33,829 nt of DNA from Propionispira arboris. GTDB taxonomy: Bacteria; Bacillota; Negativicutes; Selenomonadales; Selenomonadaceae. The stretch spans positions 1 to 33,829 of the forward strand of contig NZ_FNZK01000028.1 of NCBI RefSeq assembly GCF_900109225.1. Reading direction: 5' to 3'. How positions within the stretch are numbered: position 1 is the first letter of the stretch; each line of letters begins with the position of its first letter. Both the position numbers and the translations under genes were made by a program. Below are positions 8,411 to 17,638 of the stretch, piece by piece. The notes below the pieces were generated by a model. The model saw nothing but the letters and a program-made list of their open reading frames with translations. It searched no databases and had not been told where the DNA came from.

Positions 8411-9151
8411 TCACTGCCGCAAAATATCCTGATAAATATGTAAAATTGTTTCACCATAATCATTGCCTGGAACTGCCCATCGCCCATTTAAATCTGTCCA
8501 AGTTGCTGCTGAAGCACTATTGCCAGCGGCACGGACAAAACTATACCGAGGATCGACAATATCCACCTGTGGCTGTCGCATCGATGAATATGCTAAAAGA
8601 TGCTGGATATGAGCTCTGACGCCCAGCTGCGGATTGGGAAAATAAGCCCCATTGGCACTACTACTGGTTGAACCAAGTCCACAATAATTGTTTTGATTAT
8701 ATTGTACTGATCCGCCATAGCGAAAATACCCCGTTTCTTTTAATGCCTGAGCAAAAGCAATATCGGGTCTTATTCCCTCGCGGGTACCCTCCTCATAATA
8801 ATAATCAACCAATTTATCTGGTGAAACCAATAGATTGGGTGATGGATTTACACTGAGCAGATACCGCAAGCACTGCTCTTTCGTAGCAACAGGCGGTCCC
8901 ATAATGGTTAAACTTTCATTAAAAGCTGGCGGCATCTGAACTGGCTGCATAAGCACAACCGGTTTTTGAATCAGGTCCTGCCCTGTCTTTGTATTTTCTA
9001 ACTGCAACCGAATTGCAGCTGACTCTTTTTCCACACTTTTATCATGATAATGTATTGGTGATTTTGCCAAGGCTGTCGTATGAAATGGAACCATTAAAAC
9101 TCCACTTATTACGAGAATCATAGCAATCTTTTTTTCACACAATTTTTTCAT
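8411..9151 (-). CDS. Secreted N-acetylglucosaminidase-domain protein (peptidoglycan hydrolase)
   Basis: The 246-residue protein starts MKKL after a GGGGGAAAG site (an ATG five codons earlier lacks one) and has a signal peptide: basic start, hydrophobic core, then TTALA before the likely cleavage near residue 30. After a variable linker to about residue 105, the rest matches the glucosaminidase (GH73-like) fold: VDYYYEEGTREGI, AFAQALKETGYFRYGG with the catalytic Glu in ALKETGYF, NNYCGLGSTS, GVRAHIQHLLAY and a C-terminal Y-G-E-T-I block. Such enzymes cut the glycan strand of peptidoglycan. The gene is monocistronic, with the palindrome and terminator downstream. Role in cell separation or in sporulation/germination is not decidable here. 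Confidence 0.85.
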   Translation of the reverse strand: MKKLCEKKIAMILVISGVLMVPFHTTALAKSPIHYHDKSVEKESAAIRLQLENTKTGQDLIQKPVVLMQPVQMPPAFNESLTIMGPPVATKEQCLRYLLSVNPSPNLLVSPDKLVDYYYEEGTREGIRPDIAFAQALKETGYFRYGGSVQYNQNNYCGLGSTSSSANGAYFPNPQLGVRAHIQHLLAYSSMRQPQVDIVDPRYSFVRAAGNSASAATWTDLNGRWAVPGNDYGETILHIYQDILRQ

Positions 9152-9206
9152 GAAGCTTTCCCCCAAATGTCTTTTTTAAGCCTTAAGCTGGCTTATATTT
9201 TATAAA

Positions 9207-10511
9207 TCAATGATTTAAGAACCCTAATTGAACAATAAATAAAATCATAAATATATACATTAAAGGATGTACCTGTGCCGCTTTACCGCGGAAAATCTTG
9301 AGCAAAGGATAAATAATAAAACCGATACCAACACCCGTGGTAATACTATAACAAAGCGGCATCATTAATAAAACAAGAAATGCCGGGAATGCTTCTTCCA
9401 TATCATTCCAATCAATTTTACGCAGACCATTCATCATCAAAAACCCAACTATAATCAAAGATGGTGCGGTAACTGCCGGTAAAGATGCCAGCATCTGAGC
9501 AATCGGTGCACAAAATAGCACCAGAGCAAACAGTAGTGCCACAACAACCGCCGTGAAACCAGTACGTCCACCAGCTGCAACACCAGCTCCTGATTCTACA
9601 TAAGACGATGTAGGGCTTGTCCCCAAAATCGCCCCAAAAGTACTCCCAAATGCATCAGCAAGCAAAGCACCTCTGATATTGGGGAATTTTCCTTCTTTAA
9701 TGAGACCCGCTTGTTCGCCAATTCCCAGCATTGTTCCTGTAGTATCAAATAAAGTAACAATCAAAAAAGTAAAAATTATCGCATACAAACTACCATCAAA
9801 AACTCCCTGAACATCCATTTGCATGAAAGTTTTGTCAAGCCCTGAAGGCATGCTAAAGAACGTATCCGGTAAAACTAAAAGTCCCTGAAAAAAAGCGATA
9901 ATAGCAGTTAGGATCATTCCCAAAAACAAAGCACCTTTAACGCGATTGACCATCAAAACCAAACTTATAATAAGCCCAATCACCGTTAAAAATGTCATTG
10001 GATCTTCCAAATTGCCTAAAGTTACAAGTGTTGCAGGTGATCCCACAACGAGCTTCGCATTTTGTAGTCCAATAAAAGTAATAAACAAACCAATACCGGC
10101 TGTAATTCCCTGTTTTAAGCTAATTGGAATTGCATCAATTAAGCTATTACGAAATTTAGTAAACGATAAGATCATAAAAATAACCGATGCAATAAAAACA
10201 GCCCCTAAAGCCTGTTGCCAAGCAACACCCATAGCGAGTACAACGGCAAAAGCAAAATACGCATTCATCCCCATCCCCGGTGCAATTGCGATAGGGTAAT
10301 TTGCAACGATCCCCATAATTAACGTACCAATCATACTGGCCAAAATTGTAGCAACAAAAACACCATTGAAATCCATACCTGTTTTACTGAGAATTGCCGG
10401 ATTAACCACAACAATATAGACCATCGTAACAAATGTTGTCATTCCAGCGATAATTTCTGTAGAAAAATCTGTTTTTCTTTCAGAAAACTTAAACCATTCT
10501 TTTAAATTCAC
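9207..10511 (-). CDS. pbuG: AzgA/PbuG-type guanine/hypoxanthine permease (NCS2), GTG start
   Basis: I start at GTG 10511, seven bases after a perfect AGGAGG, giving 434 residues beginning with Val-Asn-Leu-Lys-Glu-Trp-Phe; an ATG 15 codons upstream overlaps the leader and has no ribosome site. The protein has about 12-14 membrane helices and AzgA-branch motifs: TDFSTEIIAGMTTF near the N-terminus, PGMGMNAYFAF near 75, FDTTGTMLGIGEQAG near 255 and GTSPTSSYVESGAGVAAGGRTG-like sequence near 300. Members import guanine, hypoxanthine or adenine with protons. A leader terminator and an extended -10 promoter precede it, suggesting control by purine supply. It is distinct from the other NCS2 permease at 752-2086, which is of the xanthine/uracil branch. 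Confidence 0.88.
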   Translation of the reverse strand: MNLKEWFKFSERKTDFSTEIIAGMTTFVTMVYIVVVNPAILSKTGMDFNGVFVATILASMIGTLIMGIVANYPIAIAPGMGMNAYFAFAVVLAMGVAWQQALGAVFIASVIFMILSFTKFRNSLIDAIPISLKQGITAGIGLFITFIGLQNAKLVVGSPATLVTLGNLEDPMTFLTVIGLIISLVLMVNRVKGALFLGMILTAIIAFFQGLLVLPDTFFSMPSGLDKTFMQMDVQGVFDGSLYAIIFTFLIVTLFDTTGTMLGIGEQAGLIKEGKFPNIRGALLADAFGSTFGAILGTSPTSSYVESGAGVAAGGRTGFTAVVVALLFALVLFCAPIAQMLASLPAVTAPSLIIVGFLMMNGLRKIDWNDMEEAFPAFLVLLMMPLCYSITTGVGIGFIIYPLLKIFRGKAAQVHPLMYIFMILFIVQLGFLNH

Positions 10512-10559
10512 GTTTTTTCCTCCTAAAACATATAATATCAAATTCATAGCATGCAAAAA

Positions 10560-10594
10560 GCAAAAAAGCCCATAACATAAACAAAGTTATAGGC
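10560..10594 (-). promoter_or_regulatory. Terminator-like hairpin in the leader of the purine permease
   Basis: In minus-strand RNA GCCTATAAC (10594-10586) pairs with GTTATGGGC (10576-10568), eight to nine pairs, and six T residues follow directly, then a second T run. It lies between the promoter and the GTG start, so it is an attenuator rather than a gene end. A competing antiterminator stem and a known ligand-binding fold were not found. Confidence 0.6.
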
Positions 10595-10626
10595 CAATCA
10601 AACATTAAATGTATCCTACTAGAGTT

Positions 10627-10635
10627 ATTCTATCA
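10627..10635 (-). promoter_or_regulatory. Extended -10 promoter element for the purine permease
   Basis: TGATAGAAT on the minus strand (10635-10627) is an extended -10 box (TGn then TAGAAT). No good -35 accompanies it. Start of transcription would be near 10620, giving a leader of about 110 bases that holds the attenuator hairpin. Confidence 0.45.
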
Positions 10636-10662
10636 CATTTCTATAAATTTTAACATCTCATT

Positions 10663-11598
10663 TTAGAAAATGCTGCCGAAATGAAAACGATCCAAAGCCA
10701 GTGTGAATTCTTGTTTTGTTGGATAGGATCCTTGGGTGCCTGTTTTTGTCACACTGAGTGCAGCAAACAACGTTGCTTGCTGTATCGCTTGTAAAATATC
10801 CTTTGTTTTTACATAGACCGCTGCAAAGCATCCAATAAAAGCATCACCGGCACCAGTTGTATCCACAGCCTGTACAGCATACGCCGGGACATGTTCACAA
10901 TGTTCTTTATTGACCCAAAGTGATCCACGACTGCCCATTGTCACAATGACATTTTTGAGTCCCCGATCAACCAAAGTTAATGCCGCTTTTTTAATTTCTG
11001 CTTCCGATTCAACAGGAAGTCCGGTGATTATATTAAGTTCTGTTTCATTCGGTACAAAAAAATCACATTTACAGGCCATGTCAAGATCAAGATCCGCTAT
11101 CGCCGGAGCCGGATTGAGTAATACCGGAATCTGATGTTTATTGGCAAATTCAATCGCTGCATAAACCGTATTCAGCTCTATTTCTAATTGCAAAATACAA
11201 AGAGCACATTGTTGTAAATCCGTGGCAGCAGCTTCTACATCAACTGCCGTTAAATATGTATTAGCACCTTTATTTATTAAAATACGGTTTTGTGATGATT
11301 CATCGACTAAGATTGTAGCGATTCCATTGGAGCTGCCTTTCGCTGTCCGTACGTATTTCGTATCAACCTGATACGCATTAAAATTCTCAAGCACCATTTT
11401 CCCAAATACATCATCACCAATTGTGGTAAGCATAAGAACATCTGCACCCAATTTTGCCGCTGCAATAGCCTGGTTAGCCCCTTTACCACCACAGTTAATA
11501 GCAAAGTCTTTCACTTCGCGCGTCTCTCCGGCAACGGGTATTATATCCGTATACGATATAACATCAATCATATTAGAGCCAATTACGGCGAGCTTCAT
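10663..11598 (-). CDS. rbsK: Ribokinase, PfkB family
   Basis: Ribokinase phosphorylates D-ribose to ribose-5-phosphate. The 311-residue protein has the PfkB signatures: CGGKGANQAIAAAKLGA near residue 38 and DTTGAGDAFIGCFA near 250 with the catalytic Asp and the anion hole; VTMGSRGSLW near 220 is the usual ATP-side segment, and the N-terminal VIGSNMIDVI starts the fold. ATG 11598 follows GAGGGG; a TTG one codon earlier is less likely. It is the last gene of the pentose operon, 18 bases after rbsR. No strong terminator is visible between it and the leader of the purine permease. Confidence 0.92.
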   Translation of the reverse strand: MKLAVIGSNMIDVISYTDIIPVAGETREVKDFAINCGGKGANQAIAAAKLGADVLMLTTIGDDVFGKMVLENFNAYQVDTKYVRTAKGSSNGIATILVDESSQNRILINKGANTYLTAVDVEAAATDLQQCALCILQLEIELNTVYAAIEFANKHQIPVLLNPAPAIADLDLDMACKCDFFVPNETELNIITGLPVESEAEIKKAALTLVDRGLKNVIVTMGSRGSLWVNKEHCEHVPAYAVQAVDTTGAGDAFIGCFAAVYVKTKDILQAIQQATLFAALSVTKTGTQGSYPTKQEFTLALDRFHFGSIF

Positions 11599-11616
11599 CA
11601 AAAACCATCCCCTCGA

Positions 11617-12624
11617 CTAGTTTGTTTTTAAATAAGCAACACTATCACGTTCAACCAATTCATTGCAAATCTGCATTTTTACTTTTGTTTTTGTATTTGT
11701 TTTCATCAAAGTAATCAAACGCTGTACCGCAAGTTGTCCCATTTCTTGCTTAAACACCCGTACGGTTGTAAGTGCTGGTGTAAATACACTGCAAAAAGAG
11801 ATATCATCGAATCCAATAATTGAAATATCTTCAGGAATTCGATAGCCATTTTTTTGAAAAGCCTTCATCGCACCCAAAGCAATCATGTCATTTTCAGCAA
11901 AAAAAGCAGTTGGCAGCTCCGGCTTCGTTTGTAAAAATGAATCGACTGTGGTAAACACTTCATCCATCGTCGTCGGAACCTCGATAATATATTTGGGCTG
12001 GTTTGTTAAATTATGCTCCTGCAAAGCCCGTTCATACCCTTTTTGACGACATTGGAAATTCTGAATACGAACATCTCCTTTTAAATAACCAATTTGACTA
12101 TGACCATGATCGACCAAATAATTTACAGCCTGCGAAACCGAATCTATATTGTTCATAAGTACAGCGTTAAAAGATAAATTTTCAAACCAGCAATCGAGTA
12201 ATACCAACGGAACAGCTGCTTGTTGAAATGCTTTCGCATTTTGTTCATTAAGTTCTGTTCCAACTAGCAAAATAGCGGATGATGTATCATTTAGGATCTG
12301 ATTGACCCGTTCTTCATAATCTGGACTATTTCTATATAAGTTAAATATTGTTGTTTCATACCCGGATTGTCGACTTGCATTTTCTACACCTTCAAGCAAT
12401 GCTGCAAAAAAAGGTGAATCTGAAAATACTTTACCGCTATCACGGTATGTCACAACCTTGATATTCTTGATTTTTGTTTCATTCAAATAACCATACTCTT
12501 GGGCGATTTTAAAAATTTGTTCGGACGTGTCTCGATTAACCCCTTTTTTATTATTTAAAGCATTTGAAACGGTTGCAGGGGAAAAGCCGGACAATTCACT
12601 TATTTTTTTTATACTGATTTTCAT
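11617..12624 (-). CDS. rbsR: LacI-family transcriptional regulator of the pentose operon
   Basis: The 335-residue protein opens with a LacI helix-turn-helix (ISELSGFSPATVSNALN, residues about 6-23) and the hinge segment, followed by a periplasmic-binding-protein-like ligand domain with GYLKGDVRIQNFQCRQKGY near 185, PTAFFAENDMIALGAMKAF near 235 and IIGFDDISFCSVFTPALTTVR near 265. It most likely represses this operon until the sugar or a metabolite binds. AGGAGAG precedes the ATG. It lies 84 bases after rbsD, an AT-rich gap that could hold its own promoter, and directly before rbsK. I name it rbsR from context; the effector is not known. Confidence 0.88.
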   Translation of the reverse strand: MKISIKKISELSGFSPATVSNALNNKKGVNRDTSEQIFKIAQEYGYLNETKIKNIKVVTYRDSGKVFSDSPFFAALLEGVENASRQSGYETTIFNLYRNSPDYEERVNQILNDTSSAILLVGTELNEQNAKAFQQAAVPLVLLDCWFENLSFNAVLMNNIDSVSQAVNYLVDHGHSQIGYLKGDVRIQNFQCRQKGYERALQEHNLTNQPKYIIEVPTTMDEVFTTVDSFLQTKPELPTAFFAENDMIALGAMKAFQKNGYRIPEDISIIGFDDISFCSVFTPALTTVRVFKQEMGQLAVQRLITLMKTNTKTKVKMQICNELVERDSVAYLKTN

Positions 12625-12708
12625 TCCGCACTCTCCTCTCGCAATATATTCTAAACCACATTGCTCAAAATCGCAAATTCTATTATATTTATAAATTTTT
12701 TTCTTCGC

Positions 12709-13110
12709 TCATGCCGAAAAAGCTACACCGGCACGCAGTATAATATTGGGATACGGAGTAAATTCACCCGTACGAATTGCAAAGCGAACCTGTTTTGATT
12801 GTTCTTTTAGATCCTCATGCAATATAAATTCATGTTCCACGCCCTGAAGTTTCTGCTGAATATGCTGTAAAAGTGTTGGATTTTTTTCTTTAATATCTTC
12901 AGCCAACGAATAAAATTCGACTTCAGCTTCTCCAATAACTGCATCTAATGTCTGTTTAAAAGTTGGTACACCACCGCATAATGCCAAATCTACAATAGGT
13001 ATCCCCTTAGGTATTGGCATCCCGGCATCACCAATCATAAATAAATCCTTATGACCAAGTGCTGCAATGAAACCAGCCAGCTGCGCATTCAAAATCCCAC
13101 ATTTTTTCAT
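12709..13110 (-). CDS. rbsD: D-ribose pyranase
   Basis: RbsD interconverts the pyranose and furanose forms of ribose so that the kinase can use the sugar. The 133-residue length and the blocks NAQLAGFIAALGHKDLFMIGDAGMP-like start (catalytic His in GHKD near residue 20), VDLALCGGVPTF near 41, and the C-terminal FAIRTGEFTPYPNIILRAGV match the family throughout. GGGGGAC precedes the ATG. It follows rbsC by 16 bases. Its presence argues that at least one substrate of the operon exists in pyranose form, as ribose does. Confidence 0.93.
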   Translation of the reverse strand: MKKCGILNAQLAGFIAALGHKDLFMIGDAGMPIPKGIPIVDLALCGGVPTFKQTLDAVIGEAEVEFYSLAEDIKEKNPTLLQHIQQKLQGVEHEFILHEDLKEQSKQVRFAIRTGEFTPYPNIILRAGVAFSA

Positions 13111-13126
13111 ATTCAGTCCCCCAGTT

Positions 13127-14218
13127 TTATATTTTTATTTCCTCTTTCGGTTCCGTCTTAGAATCATTTCTTGCCTGCAATGCAATCTTCGCCTGCAAAT
13201 TACGTTGGAACTGATCGACAATAACAGCGAGTATAATGACAACCCCTTTGATAATCATCTGCCAAAATTCCGAAACACCACACATAACCATGCCATCTGA
13301 AATAACACCGATTACAAAAGCACCAATAATCGTTCCCCCGATGGTACCAATCCCACCAGCCATTGAAGTCCCGCCCAAAACCGCAGCAGCAATTGCATTC
13401 ATTTCCCAAGTTTCGCCCGATGCCGGATGAGCTGCTTCAAGCTGCGATGCTGTAATAATTCCGACAATGGCCGCACAAACTCCGGAGAATATATAAACCA
13501 AAATTTTTACTTTATCCACTTTTACGCCCGATAATTTTGCAGCCCGTTCATTTCCCCCAATTGAAAAAACATGCCAGCCAAATGTTGTTTTTTTCAATAA
13601 AATGCCAGCAATAATGGCAATAAAAACTAAAATCAAAGCCCCGACTGGCATCCCAAATACGCGACTGCCAAATACACTGAGCCCCGTATTACCTAATGCT
13701 TCATTACCGATAATATTAGAATAGGTTGCACCATTTGAATGGAGCATTGCAAAACCACGGGCAATATACATCGTTCCCAGCGTCGCAATGAAAGGTGCGA
13801 CACCAAATTTTGTGATGATGATCCCATTTAACCAGCCAACAAATGCACCAACCATAAGTGTAAAAAGAACTACGATCGGTACACTAAAATACAGAGTCAC
13901 ACCAAACATTGTCAGTGTAAAGCCATTATTAATCAGACCGCCAGCAATCATCCCCGCCAATCCGACAACAGCCCCAACGGATAAATCGATACCCCCGGTA
14001 ATAATAACATATGTCATGCCAATCGCTAAAATACCATATAAAGCAACATGTTTAGCCAATAATAAAAAGGTATTCGTTGATAAAAAATTAGGAGTTGCAA
14101 AACTAAAGAAAAGTAAAAGCAACGCCAAAACAATTAAGGTGCGGCCCTTTAATAACGTAAGTGCCAAAGAATTACTGCTCTGTTTTTTATGCAAATTGCT
14201 TGTAAGATCAGTCTTCAT
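13127..14218 (-). CDS. rbsC: Ribose-type ABC transporter permease
   Basis: This 363-residue inner-membrane protein has 8-10 hydrophobic helices and the BPD_transp_2 pattern of sugar permeases: GMTYVIITGGIDLSVGAVVGL near residue 80 (shown in part: ITGGIDLSVG), FIATLGTMYIARG near 140, SGVCAAIVGIITASQL near 245, and AIAAAVLGGTSMAGG near 275 for contact with the ATPase. I prefer ATG 14218 with AAGGA about ten bases upstream; an in-frame ATG seven codons earlier (14239) is possible. It lies 33 bases after rbsA and 16 before rbsD. Confidence 0.9.
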   Translation of the reverse strand: MKTDLTSNLHKKQSSNSLALTLLKGRTLIVLALLLLFFSFATPNFLSTNTFLLLAKHVALYGILAIGMTYVIITGGIDLSVGAVVGLAGMIAGGLINNGFTLTMFGVTLYFSVPIVVLFTLMVGAFVGWLNGIIITKFGVAPFIATLGTMYIARGFAMLHSNGATYSNIIGNEALGNTGLSVFGSRVFGMPVGALILVFIAIIAGILLKKTTFGWHVFSIGGNERAAKLSGVKVDKVKILVYIFSGVCAAIVGIITASQLEAAHPASGETWEMNAIAAAVLGGTSMAGGIGTIGGTIIGAFVIGVISDGMVMCGVSEFWQMIIKGVVIILAVIVDQFQRNLQAKIALQARNDSKTEPKEEIKI

Positions 14219-14251
14219 TATCCAAATCATTCCTTTCATGCAAGTTTCCGT

Positions 14252-15793
14252 CTATGATACATTTTTTTTGATTACATGACCTTGATAGGAAGCGAGTACT
14301 AATTTGTCTTCCGTAATGTCATTTTTCATCATTTCACGCGTTTTTATTCCATTCGAAAGAACCATAATACGGTCCGCAATGGCCATGATTTCTTGCAATT
14401 CAGAAGAAATCACCACAATCGACAATCCCTCATCTGCATATTGGTTGATAATTTCAAACACTTCCGTTTTGGCACCAATATCAATGCCGCGGCTTGGTTC
14501 ATCCAACAGCAAAATCGTTGGCTGTGTCAAGATACCTTTTCCAATGACTACCTTTTGCTGATTTCCACCAGAAAGGGAAAGAATCGGCAGTCTTTTATCA
14601 GCAACTTTAATATGAATATCTTTAATTTCGGCATCTACACTACGTTCTTCTTTTTTTTCATTCAAAAAGATAGATCGTGCATATTTCTGCAGGCTTGATA
14701 ATGAAATATTCTTGCCAATATCCATTGTCTGTACAAGCCCCTCACGCTGCCTATCTTCCGGCACCATTGCAAAACCTCGGTCAATCTGACCGGATACACT
14801 TTTTATACGCAAAAGCTCCCCATTTAAGAAAATATCACCCGTGTGCTCTGGACGCAGACCCATTATACATTCAAATATTTCAGTACGTCCTGCTCCCATT
14901 AGACCATAAATACCCAATATTTCGCCTTTTTTCAAGTCAAAATTAACATGATCTAATAAATAGCCTCCGCCCTTTTTCGGCACCGTCAAATTTTTGACTT
15001 CCAGTACTTTTTCTCTGCGACTCCAGTCAATTTCTTCTTTACGTTTTGGATATACTTTTCCTTTGCCAACCATCTCTTTAACAATCCATTGAATATCGAT
15101 ATTCTTTACAGGTGAAGAAGCTACAAATTTCCCATCACGGAGAATCGTCACGTAGTCACCAATTTTCATAATTTCTTCTAGTCTATGTGAAATATAAACA
15201 ATTGAAATTCCTTCGGCTTTAAGTTCTTTGATTATTTTAAACAAAACCTGAACTTCTTGTGCACTTAAGGAAGATGTTGGTTCATCCATAATCAATATTT
15301 TTAAATCATCTTGGATTAAATTCCGGGCAATTTCGATCATTTGCTGCTGTCCCACCCGCAAATCACCCACTAAAACATGTGGATCAATAGGATGTTCCAA
15401 TTTCTCCATGATTTTTTTTGTAAGCTCAATATGTTTTTCATTATCTAAACGTATCGATCCATGTGTTTTTTCTCGAGCCATAAAGATATTTTGATATACA
15501 TTGAGATTTGGAAATAAACTGAGTTCCTGATGAATAATACCAATACCATTTTGTTTTGCTTCTGTCACATTCTGAAACTGTACTTTTTTCGTTCCCATAA
15601 AAAGCTGTCCCTCGGATTGCTGCTCAATCCCGGCAATAATTTTCATGAGAGTGGATTTTCCGGCACCATTTTCACCAATCAATACATTGACTTTTCCTGT
15701 ATATACATCAAAAGAAACTTCATCCAAAGCTTTCGTACCAGGATATATTTTTGACACTTTTTCGGCATGCAGACAAATATCCATTTTCTCCAC
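14252..15793 (-). CDS. rbsA: Ribose-type ABC transporter, double ATP-binding subunit
   Basis: The 513-residue cytoplasmic subunit energises sugar import and contains two fused ATPase domains, as usual for carbohydrate CUT2 transporters. Domain 1 has Walker A GENGAGKST near residue 40, LRVGQQQMIEIAR and ILIMDEPTSSLS near 165. Domain 2 (from about 260) has the expected degenerate Walker A (GLMGAGRTE), LSGGNQQKVVIGKG near 405 and LLLDEPSRGIDIGAK near 430. An excellent AGGAGGTGGAG site precedes the ATG, only a few bases after the DUF2291 stop, so translation is coupled. Confidence 0.93.
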   Translation of the reverse strand: MEKMDICLHAEKVSKIYPGTKALDEVSFDVYTGKVNVLIGENGAGKSTLMKIIAGIEQQSEGQLFMGTKKVQFQNVTEAKQNGIGIIHQELSLFPNLNVYQNIFMAREKTHGSIRLDNEKHIELTKKIMEKLEHPIDPHVLVGDLRVGQQQMIEIARNLIQDDLKILIMDEPTSSLSAQEVQVLFKIIKELKAEGISIVYISHRLEEIMKIGDYVTILRDGKFVASSPVKNIDIQWIVKEMVGKGKVYPKRKEEIDWSRREKVLEVKNLTVPKKGGGYLLDHVNFDLKKGEILGIYGLMGAGRTEIFECIMGLRPEHTGDIFLNGELLRIKSVSGQIDRGFAMVPEDRQREGLVQTMDIGKNISLSSLQKYARSIFLNEKKEERSVDAEIKDIHIKVADKRLPILSLSGGNQQKVVIGKGILTQPTILLLDEPSRGIDIGAKTEVFEIINQYADEGLSIVVISSELQEIMAIADRIMVLSNGIKTREMMKNDITEDKLVLASYQGHVIKKNVS

Positions 15794-15796
15794 CTC

Positions 15797-16438
15797 CTAT
15801 TGAACCGTCAACTCGACTGGCGTAATCAATATTTCTTTTTGGTTGTTAACACTAAAGCAGCCAACAAAAGATACACTCTTACCTTGGATTGTATCTAAAT
15901 CCTGCTTAGCGATAAGTTCGGAATTGATGATGTCATGAATACTCTGGGAAATCTTCGCCCAATCCACTTGATTTTTATAATCTTCATATTTTATAAACGT
16001 AAGACTATCACGAACTGCTGACCCTTTATAGACGCTGCCTATTTGCAATTGAACGACAACCGGACCGTCATAACCATCTAATTTCAAAGTCATGAATCCA
16101 GCTTTTTTTTCTCGGTTCACCGCGGTAACTTGACCTTTGCCTTTTACAACATAACTCAATTCACCTTTATCTCCCATAGAGTATTTACCATATTTACCAG
16201 CTAAAGATTTAAGATCCCCATTCGAATCCTTCAAAAATCCAGACAAATCTACCGCTTTCTTTTCCAATTCAGGAATGGCTTTCGTCTGCCAAATTCCTGC
16301 TACATTATCTGCCGCATTAAAAGCTACATCTCCTGTTAAATCTCCTTCATGACCAATCTGAACAACTTTGACACAGCCAGTCATAAAAAATGCCATCAGT
16401 AAACAAGCAATCAGTACAATCAATACACGTTTTTTCAT
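15797..16438 (-). CDS. DUF2291 family lipoprotein
   Basis: I start at the ATG giving MKKRVLIVLIA; the upstream ATG adds seven residues ahead of the signal. The 213-residue product has a lipoprotein signal peptide with the lipobox Met-Thr-Gly-Cys near residue 21, so it should be exported and lipid-anchored. The mature part shows blocks such as NAADNVAGIWQTKAIPEL, a GKGQVTAV segment and KIDYKNQVDWAKISQ-like sequence (seen: YEDYKNQVDWAKI) that I associate with DUF2291. This family is found beside ribose-type sugar ABC transporters; its function is unknown to me. Its position between the binding protein and the ATPase suggests an accessory role in uptake. Confidence 0.8.
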   Translation of the reverse strand: MKKRVLIVLIACLLMAFFMTGCVKVVQIGHEGDLTGDVAFNAADNVAGIWQTKAIPELEKKAVDLSGFLKDSNGDLKSLAGKYGKYSMGDKGELSYVVKGKGQVTAVNREKKAGFMTLKLDGYDGPVVVQLQIGSVYKGSAVRDSLTFIKYEDYKNQVDWAKISQSIHDIINSELIAKQDLDTIQGKSVSFVGCFSVNNQKEILITPVELTVQ

Positions 16439-16494
16439 AAGCCGCCTGCTCCTATCCATTCCGCATTACAGCACGTTTTTCAAATGAAACGCTT

Positions 16495-16535
16495 AGCTGT
16501 GAGCATACCTGTGTTATCCCGATATGCTCACAGCT
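16495..16535. repeat. Perfect 13-bp intercistronic hairpin between rbsB and DUF2291
   Basis: AGCTGTGAGCATA (16495-16507) and TATGCTCACAGCT (16523-16535) are perfect inverted arms around a 15-base loop, starting ten bases after the rbsB stop. No T run follows on either strand. Hairpins placed like this commonly protect the 3' end of the highly expressed binding-protein mRNA or cause partial termination, so that the binding protein outnumbers the membrane parts. Confidence 0.75.
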
Positions 16536-16544
16536 GCTCTTTCA

Positions 16545-17600
<1,056 letters not shown>

Positions 17601-17638
17601 TTATCAGGACTTTAACCTGTTAAATCCAATTATTAAGC

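Noticed and set aside
9170-9206. Terminator between the glucosaminidase and the purine permease (AAGCC/GGCTT)
   Set aside because: The stem is short and is followed by A residues on the minus strand, the direction of transcription. No functional terminator is claimed.
10520-10662. Purine riboswitch in front of the purine permease
   Set aside because: The conserved purine-aptamer core and three-way junction could not be found, and the stretch between the likely start and the terminator stem is too short. Only an attenuator-like hairpin is supported.
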